This document shows positions 1-11,888 of a DNA stretch of 64,000 bases, in pieces. Both the position numbers and the translations under genes were made by a program. Location of the stretch: the NCBI RefSeq assembly GCF_902459465.1, contig NW_022985699.1, positions 62,001 to 126,000 of the forward strand. Direction: 5' to 3'. Numbering within the stretch: the first letter of the stretch is position 1; each line of letters begins with the position of its first letter. A model generated the notes under the pieces. That model searched no databases. It was not told where the DNA came from and saw only the letters and a list, made by a program, of their open reading frames with translations. This stretch comes from Asterias rubens. Taxonomy: Eukaryota; Echinodermata; Asteroidea; Forcipulatida; Asteriidae.

Positions 1-301
1 AGATAACGACACAGTAATGTATATAGGCGGTAAATCCCTCAATAATATAACCGCCGAACAATCAAACAACCGACACAACACATTATAAAGCTATTAATCA
101 AACAATCAGCTGACAAAAACCGAAATACGCAATACGCAATGCTTCATTCCTAGGACCAATTCTGGCAAATACTGTCACAGAGTGAGTTCACCATTCAAGA
201 CTATGTGTACTTAATAAAGAAAAAATCGTTGTTTGTAGACTTCCTCATTCAACAAAAAAGGGTTAACTACAAGAAAATACAAAAACCGCTCTTTGTCATA
301 T

Positions 302-601
302 TTAATTTCTTAATTTCTTACTTCTTGATTGAAGGCAGTCTTCGATGGGGAACTCTTCAACCATAACTTCGCACAGTGTTAGGACGTTGTCCTCAAATTC
401 ATTCGAATGATCTTCGTCGTCCACACTGACGTACTGCGCAATCACGGGAGGGTCACACACAAACTGTATATGTGCCCCAGGGATCGATGCTTGGGCCGAT
501 GAGACTGGTAATCCACAAGCGGCATTGCTATAAATGTCACTCTCTATGCCTGCTCTTACGACAGCACCAATCAACCGACCCTCTGCCAATGAAAAATCCA
601 T
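302..601 (-). CDS. Unrecognised 99-residue protein or terminal exon
   Basis: An open frame begins at an ATG in good context (A at -3, G at +4) and ends at TAA. The product is acidic, with a run rich in Asp and Glu (VDDEDHSNEFED) at about residues 58-69 and a basic tail (SRSKK). No signal peptide or membrane segment is visible. I do not recognise a family. Composition looks more like a real protein than the translated repeats elsewhere in the window. It could be a short single-exon gene or the last exon of a longer one; no convincing acceptor lies immediately upstream. The 5' flank has no CpG-rich promoter that I could pick out. Confidence 0.4.
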   Translation of the reverse strand: MDFSLAEGRLIGAVVRAGIESDIYSNAACGLPVSSAQASIPGAHIQFVCDPPVIAQYVSVDDEDHSNEFEDNVLTLCEVMVEEFPIEDCLQSRSKKLRN

Positions 602-2373
602 TCTTATTACCTCATTTCAATTAAGGATGCATTAACTTCAAACTATCTTCATCTGGGTGTAAAACTTGATTTTTAATAATTAAGGGAATCAATGTGTGGT
701 GAAGAGGTGTTCAACTAGTGTAAACCCGCCGAGGCCTGGTTCTTGATAATTTTATTATAAATGGACGACCGTGTTAGTTCGCAAAGTAAAAGGAAAACCA
801 CGCAATTTCGAGGCAAATTTGTGTGGATCATTGTATTCTACTTTTAAAACATCCTTATATCAATATGCATATATAACAAACGGTTACAAACGCTTTTCAA
901 AGACCAACTCGACCGATCCAAGGCGAAGAATGGTAAGCGGAGAATGGTAAGCGTAAGCGCAGAATTCGGCGGTAAGCAGAGCCCTGAAACTAGCCCCAGG
1001 TCTGGCTTGCGATTAAATTTGATCGCTAGCTAGGTCAGCATGCACCTCTTTCCACGCACTGGAAAGCGCCCCTATGTTTTTTCAACGTGGACTCGTGTCT
1101 CGGTGATTGATGTGGGGTTTCGCGCATATAATAATTTAGATCAGAAATATGAAAAAAAATAATTTGTTTTAATGCCTGAGTAGTTGTGGGTGGTATTTAT
1201 TTAATGTTGGAATAATTGTATTATTATTACTTTTTTGTTTTACCATTCAACAACTGTATAGTGACAGCAACCACCAATTAGACTTGCACTTATGGACTAA
1301 CGAGTTTTATTTTCCTAACCCCATGCTAAATTGGGCGCCAAAGTCTGCGATGCCACTTTGAGGTGTTGACATATGCCCCAGTACATGATAAACTGAAATA
1401 GCATGGCCAGTGGATGTGGCAGATGAAAAACCAATTGGTCGGTGACAGCTGTCACAGTAGTGACTTGTCCGAGGGTTAAACCCCCTTTCCAAGCCTTTCC
1501 GGTATCACACCGCGCAAGAGCGAGTGATACAAAACCACAATTTCAGAACTACATTTCGTTAGTACAGTAAGTCAAGAATGCTAAAAACAATTTGATTATA
1601 ACCATAATAATCTCGCTGATTATCAGATACCTCGACCATATAACCTCAAGATCACGTCAGTTATTATTAACCAACAATTTCGAAGCATTAACGTTTAGAA
1701 CTTGCGACAACATGCTCCTTTGTTGACAAGGGTGATACGACCGAGGCAGTGGTTTGCGCCCAGGTCCACCTTCCACCAGGGATGGGAGTTAAGGCCTACA
1801 ACAGAAACGACGTAAGGAGAGGTCTGGATTACATGAAAGGTTGAAACCTAACGGTATGGATGTTTTTCAACCACTATATCAAACACTGTTTAAGACCCTA
1901 ATACCGGTACATGTACATGTAATTACGTGTATACAACACATGCTGACAATCATTCTCTGTTTGCTAAATTGCCTTCCATGAGTGCAAGGGCAGTTTGCTT
2001 TTGATCATCTGAAAAAACATAAAAAGGTTTTGATTGCGATTATCAATTGCTGAAATTTCATTTTTCAAATTTGATTCAAAACAGTAGATTTTGGAGATTT
2101 GATTTTGTGAAAAATAATGTTCTTTTTCATGGGGAGGTCATTTGGAATTTTCCAGAAGTGAAGACGTTTGGGACATTTTGTTTGAGAATTCAAGGGAGTT
2201 GGTTAATACGCAAGTTTGAAGTGAAATAAAGGGTTTCTACTTGTTCTTTATTTCCATTGAAGATGGTAATTTGAAGTGAAGTTCAGAACGTTTTAAATTC
2301 GAAGCTATCAGATTTGGTGCAAAAGTAAGGATATATTTTTTTTCGTTTGGGTACTGAAGAAACATGTCCTTAA

Positions 2374-2731
2374 AGGCAGCGGACATTGGTCATTACTCAA
2401 AATAATTATTAGCCTGAAACCTTACTAGGTATCGAGTAAGGGGGAGCTGTTGATTTTGAGAAACGGCTCCCTCTGAAGTGACTTAGTTTTCGAGAAAGAA
2501 GTAATTTTTGACAAATTTGATTTCGAGATCTTAGATTTAGAATTTGAGGTCTCGAAATCAAGCATCTGAAAGCACACAACGTCATGTGACAAGGTGTTTT
2601 TTCTTTCACTATTATCTCGCAACTTCGATGACCAATATTGAGCTCAAATTTTCACAGGTTTGTTATTTCATGCATAATGTTGAGATACACCAAGTGAGAA
2701 CGCTGGTCTTTGACAATTGCCAGCAATGTCT
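2374..2731 (+). mobile_element. TTAA-flanked miniature element, family A
   Basis: The element is bounded by TTAA at 2370-2373 and 2732-2735. It starts AGGCAG and ends with an imperfect inverted copy. The interior contains the family hallmarks: a palindromic block around GAGGTCTCGAAATCAAGCAT and TTTCACAGGTTTGTTATTTC. It has no coding capacity. TTAA target duplication is typical of piggyBac-type transposition, so this is probably a non-autonomous piggyBac-like MITE. The termini of this copy are more diverged than those at 22850, 49154 or 52445. Confidence 0.75.
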
Positions 2732-5638
2732 TTAAAGAAAATCAAAATACTGCAGCTGTAACAGTAAATTGAAAGTGTTTCCAACCCTCTTTTTTTTTAA
2801 TTAATCCGTTAATGAGTTATTCAAACGTCCTCATTTGAGGACACTGCGCCATGATGACATGAAACCAACACCACTAACAATACACTGTTCACATGCGAAT
2901 ATGCCATTATAGGTATGCTGCAGTGTTTTGTTCAAGAAGTTTGACTCTCCCTATCCTCTCCCCACCCCATTCCCCCTTCCTCATTCCCCCTACCCCTCAA
3001 TTCCCCCTGAGCTGGTAGTATAGGTACTATAACAACAAAACACACTTTGAGGACATTATAAGTGGCTGCCTAGGGTTTTATTGTTCAGAAATGTTTTTCT
3101 TCCTTCTCCTCCTTACCCCTCCATCCATCCCCTCCCCATGCAGCCCCGCCCTCTTTACTATGGTATGTGTGTAAACAAATTCAACACTTGTTGTCCAGTG
3201 TCCTTATACGAGAACGTGAGGGTGCTGTTCATATTGCAATGTTTATTGCAGTTACGACAGTTACATGTCCTCAAATGATGGACCCCTCACAAATGTGACA
3301 TGAATTGAGATTATTATGTCGACATATAGATTTTAAAGAGTACATGTCAACCAATAATAATTGTTTTACCTGCTAATCTTTGCATGGAAGATGGAAAATA
3401 TTCGCTAAAGAGAGGGTTTTAATATAATTATCTCATAATTTTATGGCTTGCTCGTCTTTCTTTATTGTTGCATAATTGAAAATACGATGGCAGATGTACA
3501 AAGGAGGACATTAGTTTTACCATAGAGCAAGGAATGGTTTAACTTTGAACTGCTAAAAAATGTAAGCAGTCTTATTTATTTATTTCCTTTATTTACCCAG
3601 GGTAAGCAAAATCAGTAAAAAAAATCAGTCTTCTATAACAGTACTTTGAAAAATCACGAGTTCAACTGCGATTTTCTCCAAACAAAGGCAGTGGACACCT
3701 TTGGTAATTGTCAAAGAACAGTCTTCTCTCTTGGTATATCTCATCATATGCATAAAATAACAAAATTGTGAAAATTTGAGCTCAATCAATCATCGCGACT
3801 CCGATGACCGATTGAGCTTAAATTTTCACAGGTTTGTTATGTTATATAAGTTGTGATACACGAAGTGTGGGACTTGGACAATAATGTTTACCGAAAGTGT
3901 ATATGGCTTTAAGTGGCAACAACATTCTTGCGAGCAAACTTTGTAAATAATCTCTACTTAGAAGCAGTGTTGGCTCCGAAAAGTAGAGCCGGTTGGTTTT
4001 GTCAGGCTCAGGGCTTTTTATTGACTGTTCAAACTGCCCTGCCTTCGACGAAACTAACTTCTGCTGTTGCAGAGTCAATGTTAGGCTTCGGTCCGTCAAA
4101 CCTGTCCCTATTCCACATAACAATTATTTCTAGAATAGTTACCACAATGGCAAATTCTCTCTCTCAACTTTGGATACATCCACTCAACTGTTCTAAGATA
4201 TTTGCCCCGTACGTTTCGTAGGCCTCTTCTAATTGGAAACCTGTATCAATGTCCAAGCGTTGATTACTTGGCCTGCCACGATAAGCTATACAACTTTGTC
4301 GAGTTTCATTTATCTGTCTTTAGCTTGTTTAGAGAGCCACTTTGTGATTCGTGGCTCCCGGAGTTTGACTTTAATTTGTTTAAAATTTAAAATTATTTGA
4401 CTTGAGCCGAAATTTGGCAAAGTGATATTTTGAGGACGTAGTTAAAGTCATGGTGCGCACATAAATGATTTGTTGAAATCGGGCGTAGAGTAAACGTTTT
4501 GGACTAATTATTCGCGTTATGCAAATTTTTAGTCACGTGACTTTTTAAAGTGAATAATTATTTTAAAACGTTTATCATACGCCCTATTTCTTACTTGGGC
4601 ACCATGACTTTAAGTACGTACCCAAAAGACCACCTTGCCAAATTTCAATATGGACCTTTAACAATTGCGGATAAATACTTCATGTTAAAAATATATCCAT
4701 CCCCGGGAGCCATGAAGAACAAAGTGGCCCCCTAAAGAAGCTAAAGACAGGTGAAGACACTATTGGTAATTGGCACTCTTTGAAAGACATTGGACCTTTG
4801 GATAGTTCAACATGTGTTATAACAAACCTGTGATTATTGAAGCCCAAACGGTCATCGAAATTGCGAGAAAATAATTTAGCCACTGGGCCGCCCGGCCACC
4901 TGAAGCGATACACTGTATTATGCGGTAGGAGGAAACCTCGCTATAGCTTTTGTTTGAAGAATAAAAAGAAACATCAAAATAAAACTAGATAGTCATTAGT
5001 AGGTCTACGCATTGGTGAATCCATCTAGTTTTGTATAGATCATTATTGATTCATCCCTTCACAGTTGACTTGTCGAAGCTAATGATGATGAAATAATTTT
5101 AGCTCTTACCCAACAAAACGATCATTAGTAAACACAAAGGAAACGGTATTATCATTTATGGTGATATTGTCGAAAAGTAACGCCTTCGCAAATAATCAGC
5201 ACTGAGCCAGATAAAAGCCTTGAAAAGCTATTGTGTCCATTTTATCATTATACAACAATAATCGCCAAAAATACTACCGTAGGCGTTTAACGAGGGGGTT
5301 TATTGTGTGCCACCCCCCCCCCCCCCCCCACCCCCCCCCCCCCCCCCACCCCCCATAAGGACTTGTACAAATATCACCGAAAGGGTCAAAAATTGTGCAT
5401 TTATTTATAAATAATCAGCCTTGGTAAATGTTGAACTATGATTCCAGTAATTTACTGCAAGAATCTTGAAAAATCATTTCGGCAAACCAAGGAAACACCC
5501 TTATCGCACGAGGTTTGTGTGATTTCAGATACTTGTTCCGGGACCCCAAAATTTAGGAACGATGTCTCGAAATGAAAATCGTGGAAATTATTTCTTTCTC
5601 CAAAACAACGTTTCTCACAACGTGTCATACTATCAACA

Positions 5639-6551
5639 GCTCCCTGGACTCTAGCGTCGCTTTGAAAATCCCCATAGCGCTAATTTTTATACGAGAGGAA
5701 AGCCCTTGAAATTGTCCATCCAATGGTGCTAAACTTGTCTAGATTGAGCAATGATTTTGGGTGAAATTGACCCGTTTTACTTTTGATTTTCTCTGTGCAC
5801 AAAAATCCCGCAGGGAGGCTTGTTGAGTTCGTTTCGGAGGACAGCCGCCTACTTTTAATTTTCGGTATCAAGAAGTCTGGAAGCCGCTCTAAAACTTTGA
5901 AATTTGAATGCAGGGATATGTCAGGATGACGCAGGTATCAACTGCGTCTCTCTAGCATTTTTAGTTCTAGAATGGTTCAAGAGTATAGCTGGAAGTTTTT
6001 ATAAGTCCGGGCTTTTTTTTCAATGAATATTTTTTTCTTTCTCCATTAATCACCACATGCCGTGTGTTTCATGCATTAAATGTCCTAAATTTATGGGGTG
6101 TGTCGGGTCTACTCCCTGGCCTCTAGCGTCGCTTTGAAAATCCCCATAGCACTAATGTTTGTACGAGAGGAAAGCCATTGAAATTGTCCATCCAATGGTG
6201 CTAAACTTGTTTAGATTGAGCAATGATTTTTGGTCAAATTGACCCGTTGTACTTTTGATTTTCTCTGTGCACAAAAATCCCGTAGGGAGGCTTGTTGAGT
6301 TCGTTTCGGAGCACAGCCGCCTACTTTTAATTTTCGGTGTCAATAAGTCTGGAAGCCGCTCTAAAACTTTGAAATTTGAATTCAGGGACATGCCAGGATG
6401 ACGCAGGTACAAACTGCGTCTCTCTATCGTTTTTAGTTCCAGAATGATTCAAAAGCATAGCTGAAAGTTTTTATAAGTCCGGGCTTTTTTTTCAAGGCAT
6501 AATTATATTTGTTTTTTCCAATAATGACCACATGCCGTGTGTTTCATGCAT
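5639..6551. repeat. Direct duplication of about 440 bp
   Basis: Two similar copies lie 472 bp apart, about 5639-6076 and 6111-6551. Both open with CTCTAGCGTCGCTTTGAAAA and both close with GCCGTGTGTTTCATGCAT. They differ by scattered substitutions and small indels. Neither encodes a recognisable protein. Confidence 0.75.
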
Positions 6552-6793
6552 GGGGGCTGCCATTGCCTATCTCCCGTGTACATTTTCTGTGCGTTGCCGT
6601 CAGCACGTGACTTTTTGCCGTCAGCACGTGACATTTAGCGCGTCAAAGGCCTATCTCCCGTGTTAATTTCCGCGCGTCGCCTTTCGAACGTGACATTTTT
6701 ACCGCGTCCATGGCGAACAAAAACTTGTTCTACACAGGCAATGGCGCGTATGTACGCGCTGCCGATCTAGTTATTATAATTCTATATCTATGG

Positions 6794-6949
6794 CATAGAC
6801 CTTATCGCAAATACCGGGGCGCGCGCGTAAAGCTTGGAATTAGGTGCATTGTGGTCTTGCTGGTATCAAAATTTCATCCATATCTATCCCACAATGCACC
6901 TCATTCAACAGTCTGCGCTTGCGCATTGGTATTTGCGATAAGGTCTATG
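6794..6949. mobile_element. 156-bp MITE with perfect 22-bp terminal inverted repeats
   Basis: The left end CATAGACCTTATCGCAAATA and the following two bases are exactly reverse-complemented at the right end. The interior is non-coding and holds a second inverted pair around GGTGCATTGTGG and CCACAATGCACC. Related termini (AGACCTTAT or AAGCCTTAT type) occur at 31182-31418, 34832-34986 and 44601-44759. Confidence 0.75.
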
Positions 6950-7029
6950 CACTGAACCTATACCCAACGGCCGAACATTTCCCATGTTCTTCATGACATG
7001 CACTTAGCTTGTAAAAAATGGCGAACGTG

Positions 7030-7290
7030 TTCCGTCGACCAAGGGCTTTTAATTTACTGCAAGGACGGTTTTGCACGGGGGCGGACACAACTGCATATGC
7101 AAATGTATTCCCGGCGGACACAATTGCATTATGCAGCAGCGTCCGGGCGGACACGATTGCATATGCAAAACCGTCCGGCGGACATTATTGCATATGCAAT
7201 AATGTCCTCCGGATATTATTGCATATGCAATGCATATGCAATAATGTCCTCCGGGTAGTATTGCATAGGACATAATTGCATGCGACACCG
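7030..7290. repeat. Foldback repeat built from GCATATGC palindromes
   Basis: The stretch is a chain of small palindromes in which TTGCATATGCAA cores alternate with GTCCGCCGGAC-like arms. The part around 7033-7110 recurs as a reverse complement at 19960-20044. A related block lies at 20385-20475. It has no coding capacity. It behaves like a dispersed foldback or MITE family. Confidence 0.7.
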
Positions 7291-7836
7291 GGTAGGCCGA
7301 GCAAGAAAATGTTGATCCATGGAAAACTGGAAAGTGCAGGGACACTATAAAGCAAAAAAAATGCTACACAAGGTTGCATTTAAAAGAACGTCACACTATG
7401 GCACAGATAGGCCAAACATATTATATTTCAACCCAACCATGGGCTGCGCGTATCTCAATTTAAATTAATTAATATTAATTTCAAATTAAGAAGGGGCAAC
7501 AATTACAAATAAATAAATACTATTTGTTATTTGTTGTCTAATCTTTTGGAGAAGATGTCACTTGAACCCACTCCAGACGCCAACACTAATAGGGTTATAA
7601 TGGGGAGAAACGAGTGTACCATTCCTATGGGTATTTCTGGCCAATGAAACTGTAGTTTCCTTGTTTTTTGTTTTGTTTACAAGCCTTCGGCGCTCTTGAT
7701 ATGCCAGAGGGGCTACCCAATGGGAAGAGAGGGGGCGTCCCCCATAGCTATGCCATGGCCACGCCCCTAGACTTTTTCTTTTTGTGAGTGGAATGGACAC
7801 TTGAGGGCGCTGCGAGTAAAACAAGAAAACGTAAAC

Positions 7837-8935
7837 ATGGCGACTAACGAAAATGAAAGTAACGCAAACGGCCCCGACCTAGACCAAGATAACACTAGTT
7901 CTGCACCAGAAGAAGGCTCAAAAACGGCTGGTAATGAAGCTGAAGGTGTGACTGAGAATATGAAATGCGGGTGGTTGAGGAAGAGGACGAAACTCTCACA
8001 TAAATGGGAGAGGCGATGGTTTCTTCTGAAGAGCAATCACGGCAACACGCTTCAGTACGGCAATGATGCAGAGGTGTGTATTGGTATCGTTAACTGACTA
8101 CTACTTATTAATGATTCTGATTGTCACTGTCACTTGTCAACACAATAATCAGTGCATGAGTGACACAGTTTATCTCATATATTAGTTCTTCTAAATCTAA
8201 TTCTAATGCCTGGTATAATAAGTGGTAAAAATACAGACAGTTGCTAATTATTGAGGCAGCAGTCAGGTGCTGAGATGGGGATTCCTCCAATGACAGAAAT
8301 GTGTTGTTTTTGCCACACATCCATCTTGGTAGACTCTGTCATGTTATTTATATATTCAATGTACATATGACATAATTGGAGGTCCCTTAATGCTTAAGAA
8401 CCACAACTACTACTACTACTAGTACTACATTCTAGACTCAGCTAGAGCTCTTCGGCTTTGGGTAAAATAAATGATTTCAGAATACAGTTCCTGTGTAATG
8501 TCGCTAGGCAATGAAGTGTAATACTAACTGTATAAAGAGCATTTTTAATTTTGATTACCCTGTGGTTACAATGATAATTTTTAATAGAGCCCTCGCTCTT
8601 CTCTGGTCTCTGTTGCTGGGTGGCTAAAGATGACTGAGTGTTATTGACTGCTATTTTTTCACTTTAAGGTAAATCTCAATTTTCTTATTCTTAATCTCAT
8701 TGTAATCTTCCAACAGAGCCTTGATAAATCCATTCCACTTATCGGAACAGAAATAGCCGAGGCTGAGATCGATCGTAAGAAGTTTGTGTTTCGACTGAAA
8801 CCTAGCGACACCAGGCGGACATATTACCTCCAGGCTGAGTCGAAGGAGGAGCTGCAGGTTTGGATGCAGGCAATCTGCTTCGCTAAGGCCGCAAGTCATC
8901 AGGGTGATACATCTCAAGCGTGTTCTATACAATGA
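7837..8935 (+). CDS. Small pleckstrin-homology (PH) domain protein
   Basis: There are two exons, 7837-8073 and 8717-8935, joined in phase 0 with donor GAG|GTGTGT and acceptor CAACAG|AG. They give 151 residues. The ATG sits in AACATGG; the frame is open upstream but without a better start. Residues 1-42 are acidic and low-complexity. The PH domain spans about 43-133: strand 1 (KCGWLRKRTKLSHKWERRWF), strand 7 (RRTYYLQAES) and the invariant helix Trp at about 128 (LQVWMQAI). PH domains usually bind phosphoinositides or membrane proteins, but the ligand cannot be read here. The last 14 or so residues and the stop codon come from the first unit of the following minisatellite, so the true C-terminus may differ by splicing. 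I cannot assign a named PH family. Confidence 0.75.
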
Positions 8936-9860
8936 GTCATCAGATTGGTACATCTCATTCTCAAGCATGTTTTATGAGTCATCACGGTGATACATGTACG
9001 TCTCAAGCTTGTTGTATACAGTGAGTCATCAGTTTTCTACTCAAGCGTGTTCCTTGAGTCATCAGGTTGATACATCTCAAGCATGTTTTATGAGTCATCA
9101 GGGTGACATCTCAAGCATGTTTTATGAGTCATCAGGGTGACATCTCAAGCATGTTTTATGAGTCATCAGGGTGACATCTCAAGCATGTTTTATGAGTCAT
9201 CAGGGTGACAGCTCAAGCATGTTTTATGAGTCATCAGGGTGACATCTCAAGCATGTTTTATGAGTCATCAGGGTGACATCTCAAGCATGTTTTACGAGTC
9301 ATCAGGGTGACATCTCAAGCATGTTTTATGAGTCATCTGGGTGATGTCAAGCATATACAATGAGTCATCAGGGTGATACATCTCATTCTCAAGGATGTTT
9401 AATGAGTCATCAGGGTGATGTCTCAAGCATGTTCTGTACAGTGAGTCATCAGGGTGATATCTCAAGCGTGTTCTATTCAATGAGTCATCAGAGTAACATG
9501 TCAAAAGTGTTCTTGACAATGAGTCATTAGATTGGTACATCTCATTCTCAGGCATGTTTAATGAGTCATCACGGTGATACAACTCTTAAAGCATGTTCAA
9601 TACAATGAGGCATCAGGGTCGGGTAAAATCTCAAGTGTGTTCTTTATACAGTAGTCATCAGATTGATCTCAAGTGTGTTCTTGAGAGTGTTTTCTTTACC
9701 ATGGATGTCCCGCCCCAGGCAATCTGCTTCGCCAAGGCTGCAAGTCATCAGGCATGATACATCTCAAGCATGTTTTACTAGGAATCAGGGTGATATGCAT
9801 GTTTCAAGCGTGTTCTTGACAATGAGTCATCAGATTGACATCTCTGTTCTATACCATCGA
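8892..9860. repeat. Minisatellite of about 34 bp carrying TGAGTCATC in nearly every unit
   Basis: The tidy core at about 9064-9340 repeats GAGTCATCAGGGTGACATCT plus CAAGCATGTTTTAT. Flanking units are more variable. About 19 copies of TGAGTCAT or near matches are visible; TGAGTCA is the AP-1 consensus. The array is bracketed by a copy of the PH gene exon end: about 37 bp from CAGGCAATCTGCTTCGC at 8868 recurs at 9717 with only two substitutions. Confidence 0.85.
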
Positions 9861-11747
9861 GTCAACAGGGTGAGATGTATCAAGCGTGTTGTGAGCCTGG
9901 ATGATTGGGTCATCCAGCCATCTAGGTGGGGGCCTTAACGTCTCTCATGTGTGTGACCTTTATTGTGAAAAAGACAGTGTGCTGATCCAAACAGCCATCC
10001 CGCTCTTTTAGTACTTTGGTTGTACCATTTATACAAATTTCTCCCAGAAGTACTCGGAACTCGGTGTTTATGTGAATGTTTGAGAGACTGCTCCGGGTTT
10101 AAATAAGTTATATTGCACAAAATACTGTATGTATTGCACAAAATTTGCCTTGTAGAGTTTTGTTTCATTTCCAACATATATTTTGTAAAGAGTACAAATT
10201 GATTGTGATAAATACATGTACATTGTAGCTCTCATTTTGTTAGAAATGAAAATCTGAATTTTTGTCAAACAAAATGCATTTAAGCCCGTCGGGTTGTCAG
10301 GGAGAGAGGGGGGGATGGACACACCCTCTGCAACATATCACGCGTGGCACCCCAACCCTCTGCATGGTATTTTATAATGTGATTTTGAAACCAAAGACAA
10401 GACTTAAAAAAGTGAAAAAATAATTTTTTAAATTTGTATTTTATTTTTTACCTGAAAATCACTTTTACAAAAATCACTTGGAGTTATATTTGTACAAATA
10501 AACGTATTACACACTTTCACCTTTAAAACTTGGTGTTATCAAACTGCCTTTGGGGAATAGTTAGACGTTTTGGATCAAATAAAATGGATTTCATATCATA
10601 GTTGTACTTTTAAAATGTCAGGGAATATACGTGGACCTAACAAAATTATTATTTTTACAAATATTGAACTTCAATGCTGCAGTTTATTGATTTGAAAATG
10701 TACAGAAGGTTTACAACTTTACAATACGACTCGGGGTTAGGATGTAAATAATTCATTCAATCAAATAGTTTGACTATCAAATAGGCCTCCGGACCAGAAT
10801 TTAATATTGTTTCTTTTTAGCCAAGTACATGTACATGCAAATTAATTGAAACAAATGTAATTTAATTTTACAAAGAGCTTTCATGGAATCTTTTAAAGTA
10901 AACGTGACTACTGCTGTGCTTGTAAATAGTTCTTTAACCCTCCTACTGACTGGCCATTTAATGTCATTCACTGTGGTTTGGAATGATAGGGTGCGTTTGC
11001 GATTAGCTTCCCTGGGTCAACCCCGCGGTGCTCACTCGGGTGAGTTCCTGACAAGAGCTAATCGAACGATCACACTCACCCTCTCGTGGTGACGTCATGC
11101 ACCTCGGGTCACCCCCAAGTGACCCACTCCACAAGCAGGGCACTGGGGGCTGACCCGGGTGAGCCCCCGGAATAAGGTCAAAGCTATTCGAACGCACCGG
11201 GGGCAGACCGGGGAAGTTAATCGAACGCACCGATAGATAAACTATGTCAGCCAGCAGTGCAATGTAATACCATGTGGAGAAAGTACACCCATGTACACAG
11301 TTTTGTGCAAAGTGCTGCCACCCTACAAAACCCATGCAGTTGAAGGGTTTCAAATGGTTGAGCATACTCACTGGAAGATGATGCCGAGAGTAGGAGGGTT
11401 TGAAAATGTTCCGTCTTGTGTAAATATTCCATATTACTCTGTATTGTGAGGGTATTGAAAAGTAAATAAATGTAAAATGTGCAATTGTAGCTTAATGCGT
11501 GAATGATGTATCCTTATATTATATTTGTCCCCCCAGTGTACATGTGCACTTGTTGTGATTACTTCCATTAATAGTAATACAGCAGGAAACGTATTACATG
11601 TACAATACATGTTTAAAGTCTGGGCTACTCAAACTTTCTGGGGCAAGCAAAGTGCACATACTAGCCAGGTCAGTTAATGTATTTTACAAAAAGCTCAAGT
11701 TCAACTGCAAGGAAACAAAAATTCCCCGAAGTGTAGCCTTGTCTCAA
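8936..11747. other. Intergenic region with minisatellite and MITE
   Basis: After the minisatellite, an AT-rich stretch at 9900-10980 has no supported gene. One unit of the AACCCTCCTACT repeat family lies near 10936-10985, and a CpG-rich MITE follows at 10989-11231. AATAAA motifs near 10496 and 10575 could serve the PH gene, but they are far from its stop. Confidence 0.5.
10989..11231. mobile_element. CpG-rich MITE ending in GGGTGCGTT
   Basis: Termini are inverted: GGGTGCGTTTGCGATTAGCT on the left and AGTTAATCGAACGCACC on the right. The interior is GC-rich with GGGTGAG/CTCACCC motifs. A second copy lies at 20999-21253, with shared segments such as CTGACAAGAGCTAATCGAAC and CAAGCAGGGCACT. It is non-coding. 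Confidence 0.75.
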
Positions 11748-11888
11748 TCAGTACTTTGGAAAGTCAGGGTCGATGTGTGTAGTCCATGCTGATAGCCCTC
11801 CTCTGATATCCTTGATAACTGCTGGAACAGAGGCTAGCTTCTCTAGTAGCGTCTTCACAGCAATTTGTGAATTTAGGTCTTGTCTCAA
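11748..11888 (-). repeat. Tandem partial copy of the MOCS3 last exon
   Basis: This is a 141-bp direct duplicate lying just downstream of the MOCS3 stop. It repeats most of the last coding exon, including the stop, with a few substitutions. The 5' part of the exon and its splice acceptor are missing, so it is probably transcribed 3' UTR rather than an alternative exon. Confidence 0.85.

Larger units (their letters stand above)
602..7836. other. Gene-free interval filled with degenerate repeats
   Basis: I found no exon with a recognisable protein and flanking splice sites here. Visible content: a fragment of a GTAAGCGCAGAATTC-type repeat near 940-1000, a TTAA-flanked miniature element at 2374-2731, degraded copies of the same family near 3681-3905 and 4750-4900, a poly-C tract at about 5312-5354, a 472-bp-spaced duplication at 5639-6551, and two inverted-repeat elements at 6794-7290. 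Short open frames in this stretch look like chance or repeat translations. Confidence 0.6.

Noticed and set aside
9064-9340. Regular short repeats resembling a CRISPR array
   Set aside because: There are no unique spacers; units are contiguous minisatellite copies in a eukaryotic locus.
11003-11371. 122-residue minus-strand open frame
   Set aside because: It overlaps the CpG-rich MITE and a non-coding flank. Similar frames are absent from the second copy of the element.
11748-11888. Second MOCS3 gene or alternative last exon
   Set aside because: The copy lacks the 5' part of the exon and an acceptor; it is a partial tandem duplicate.
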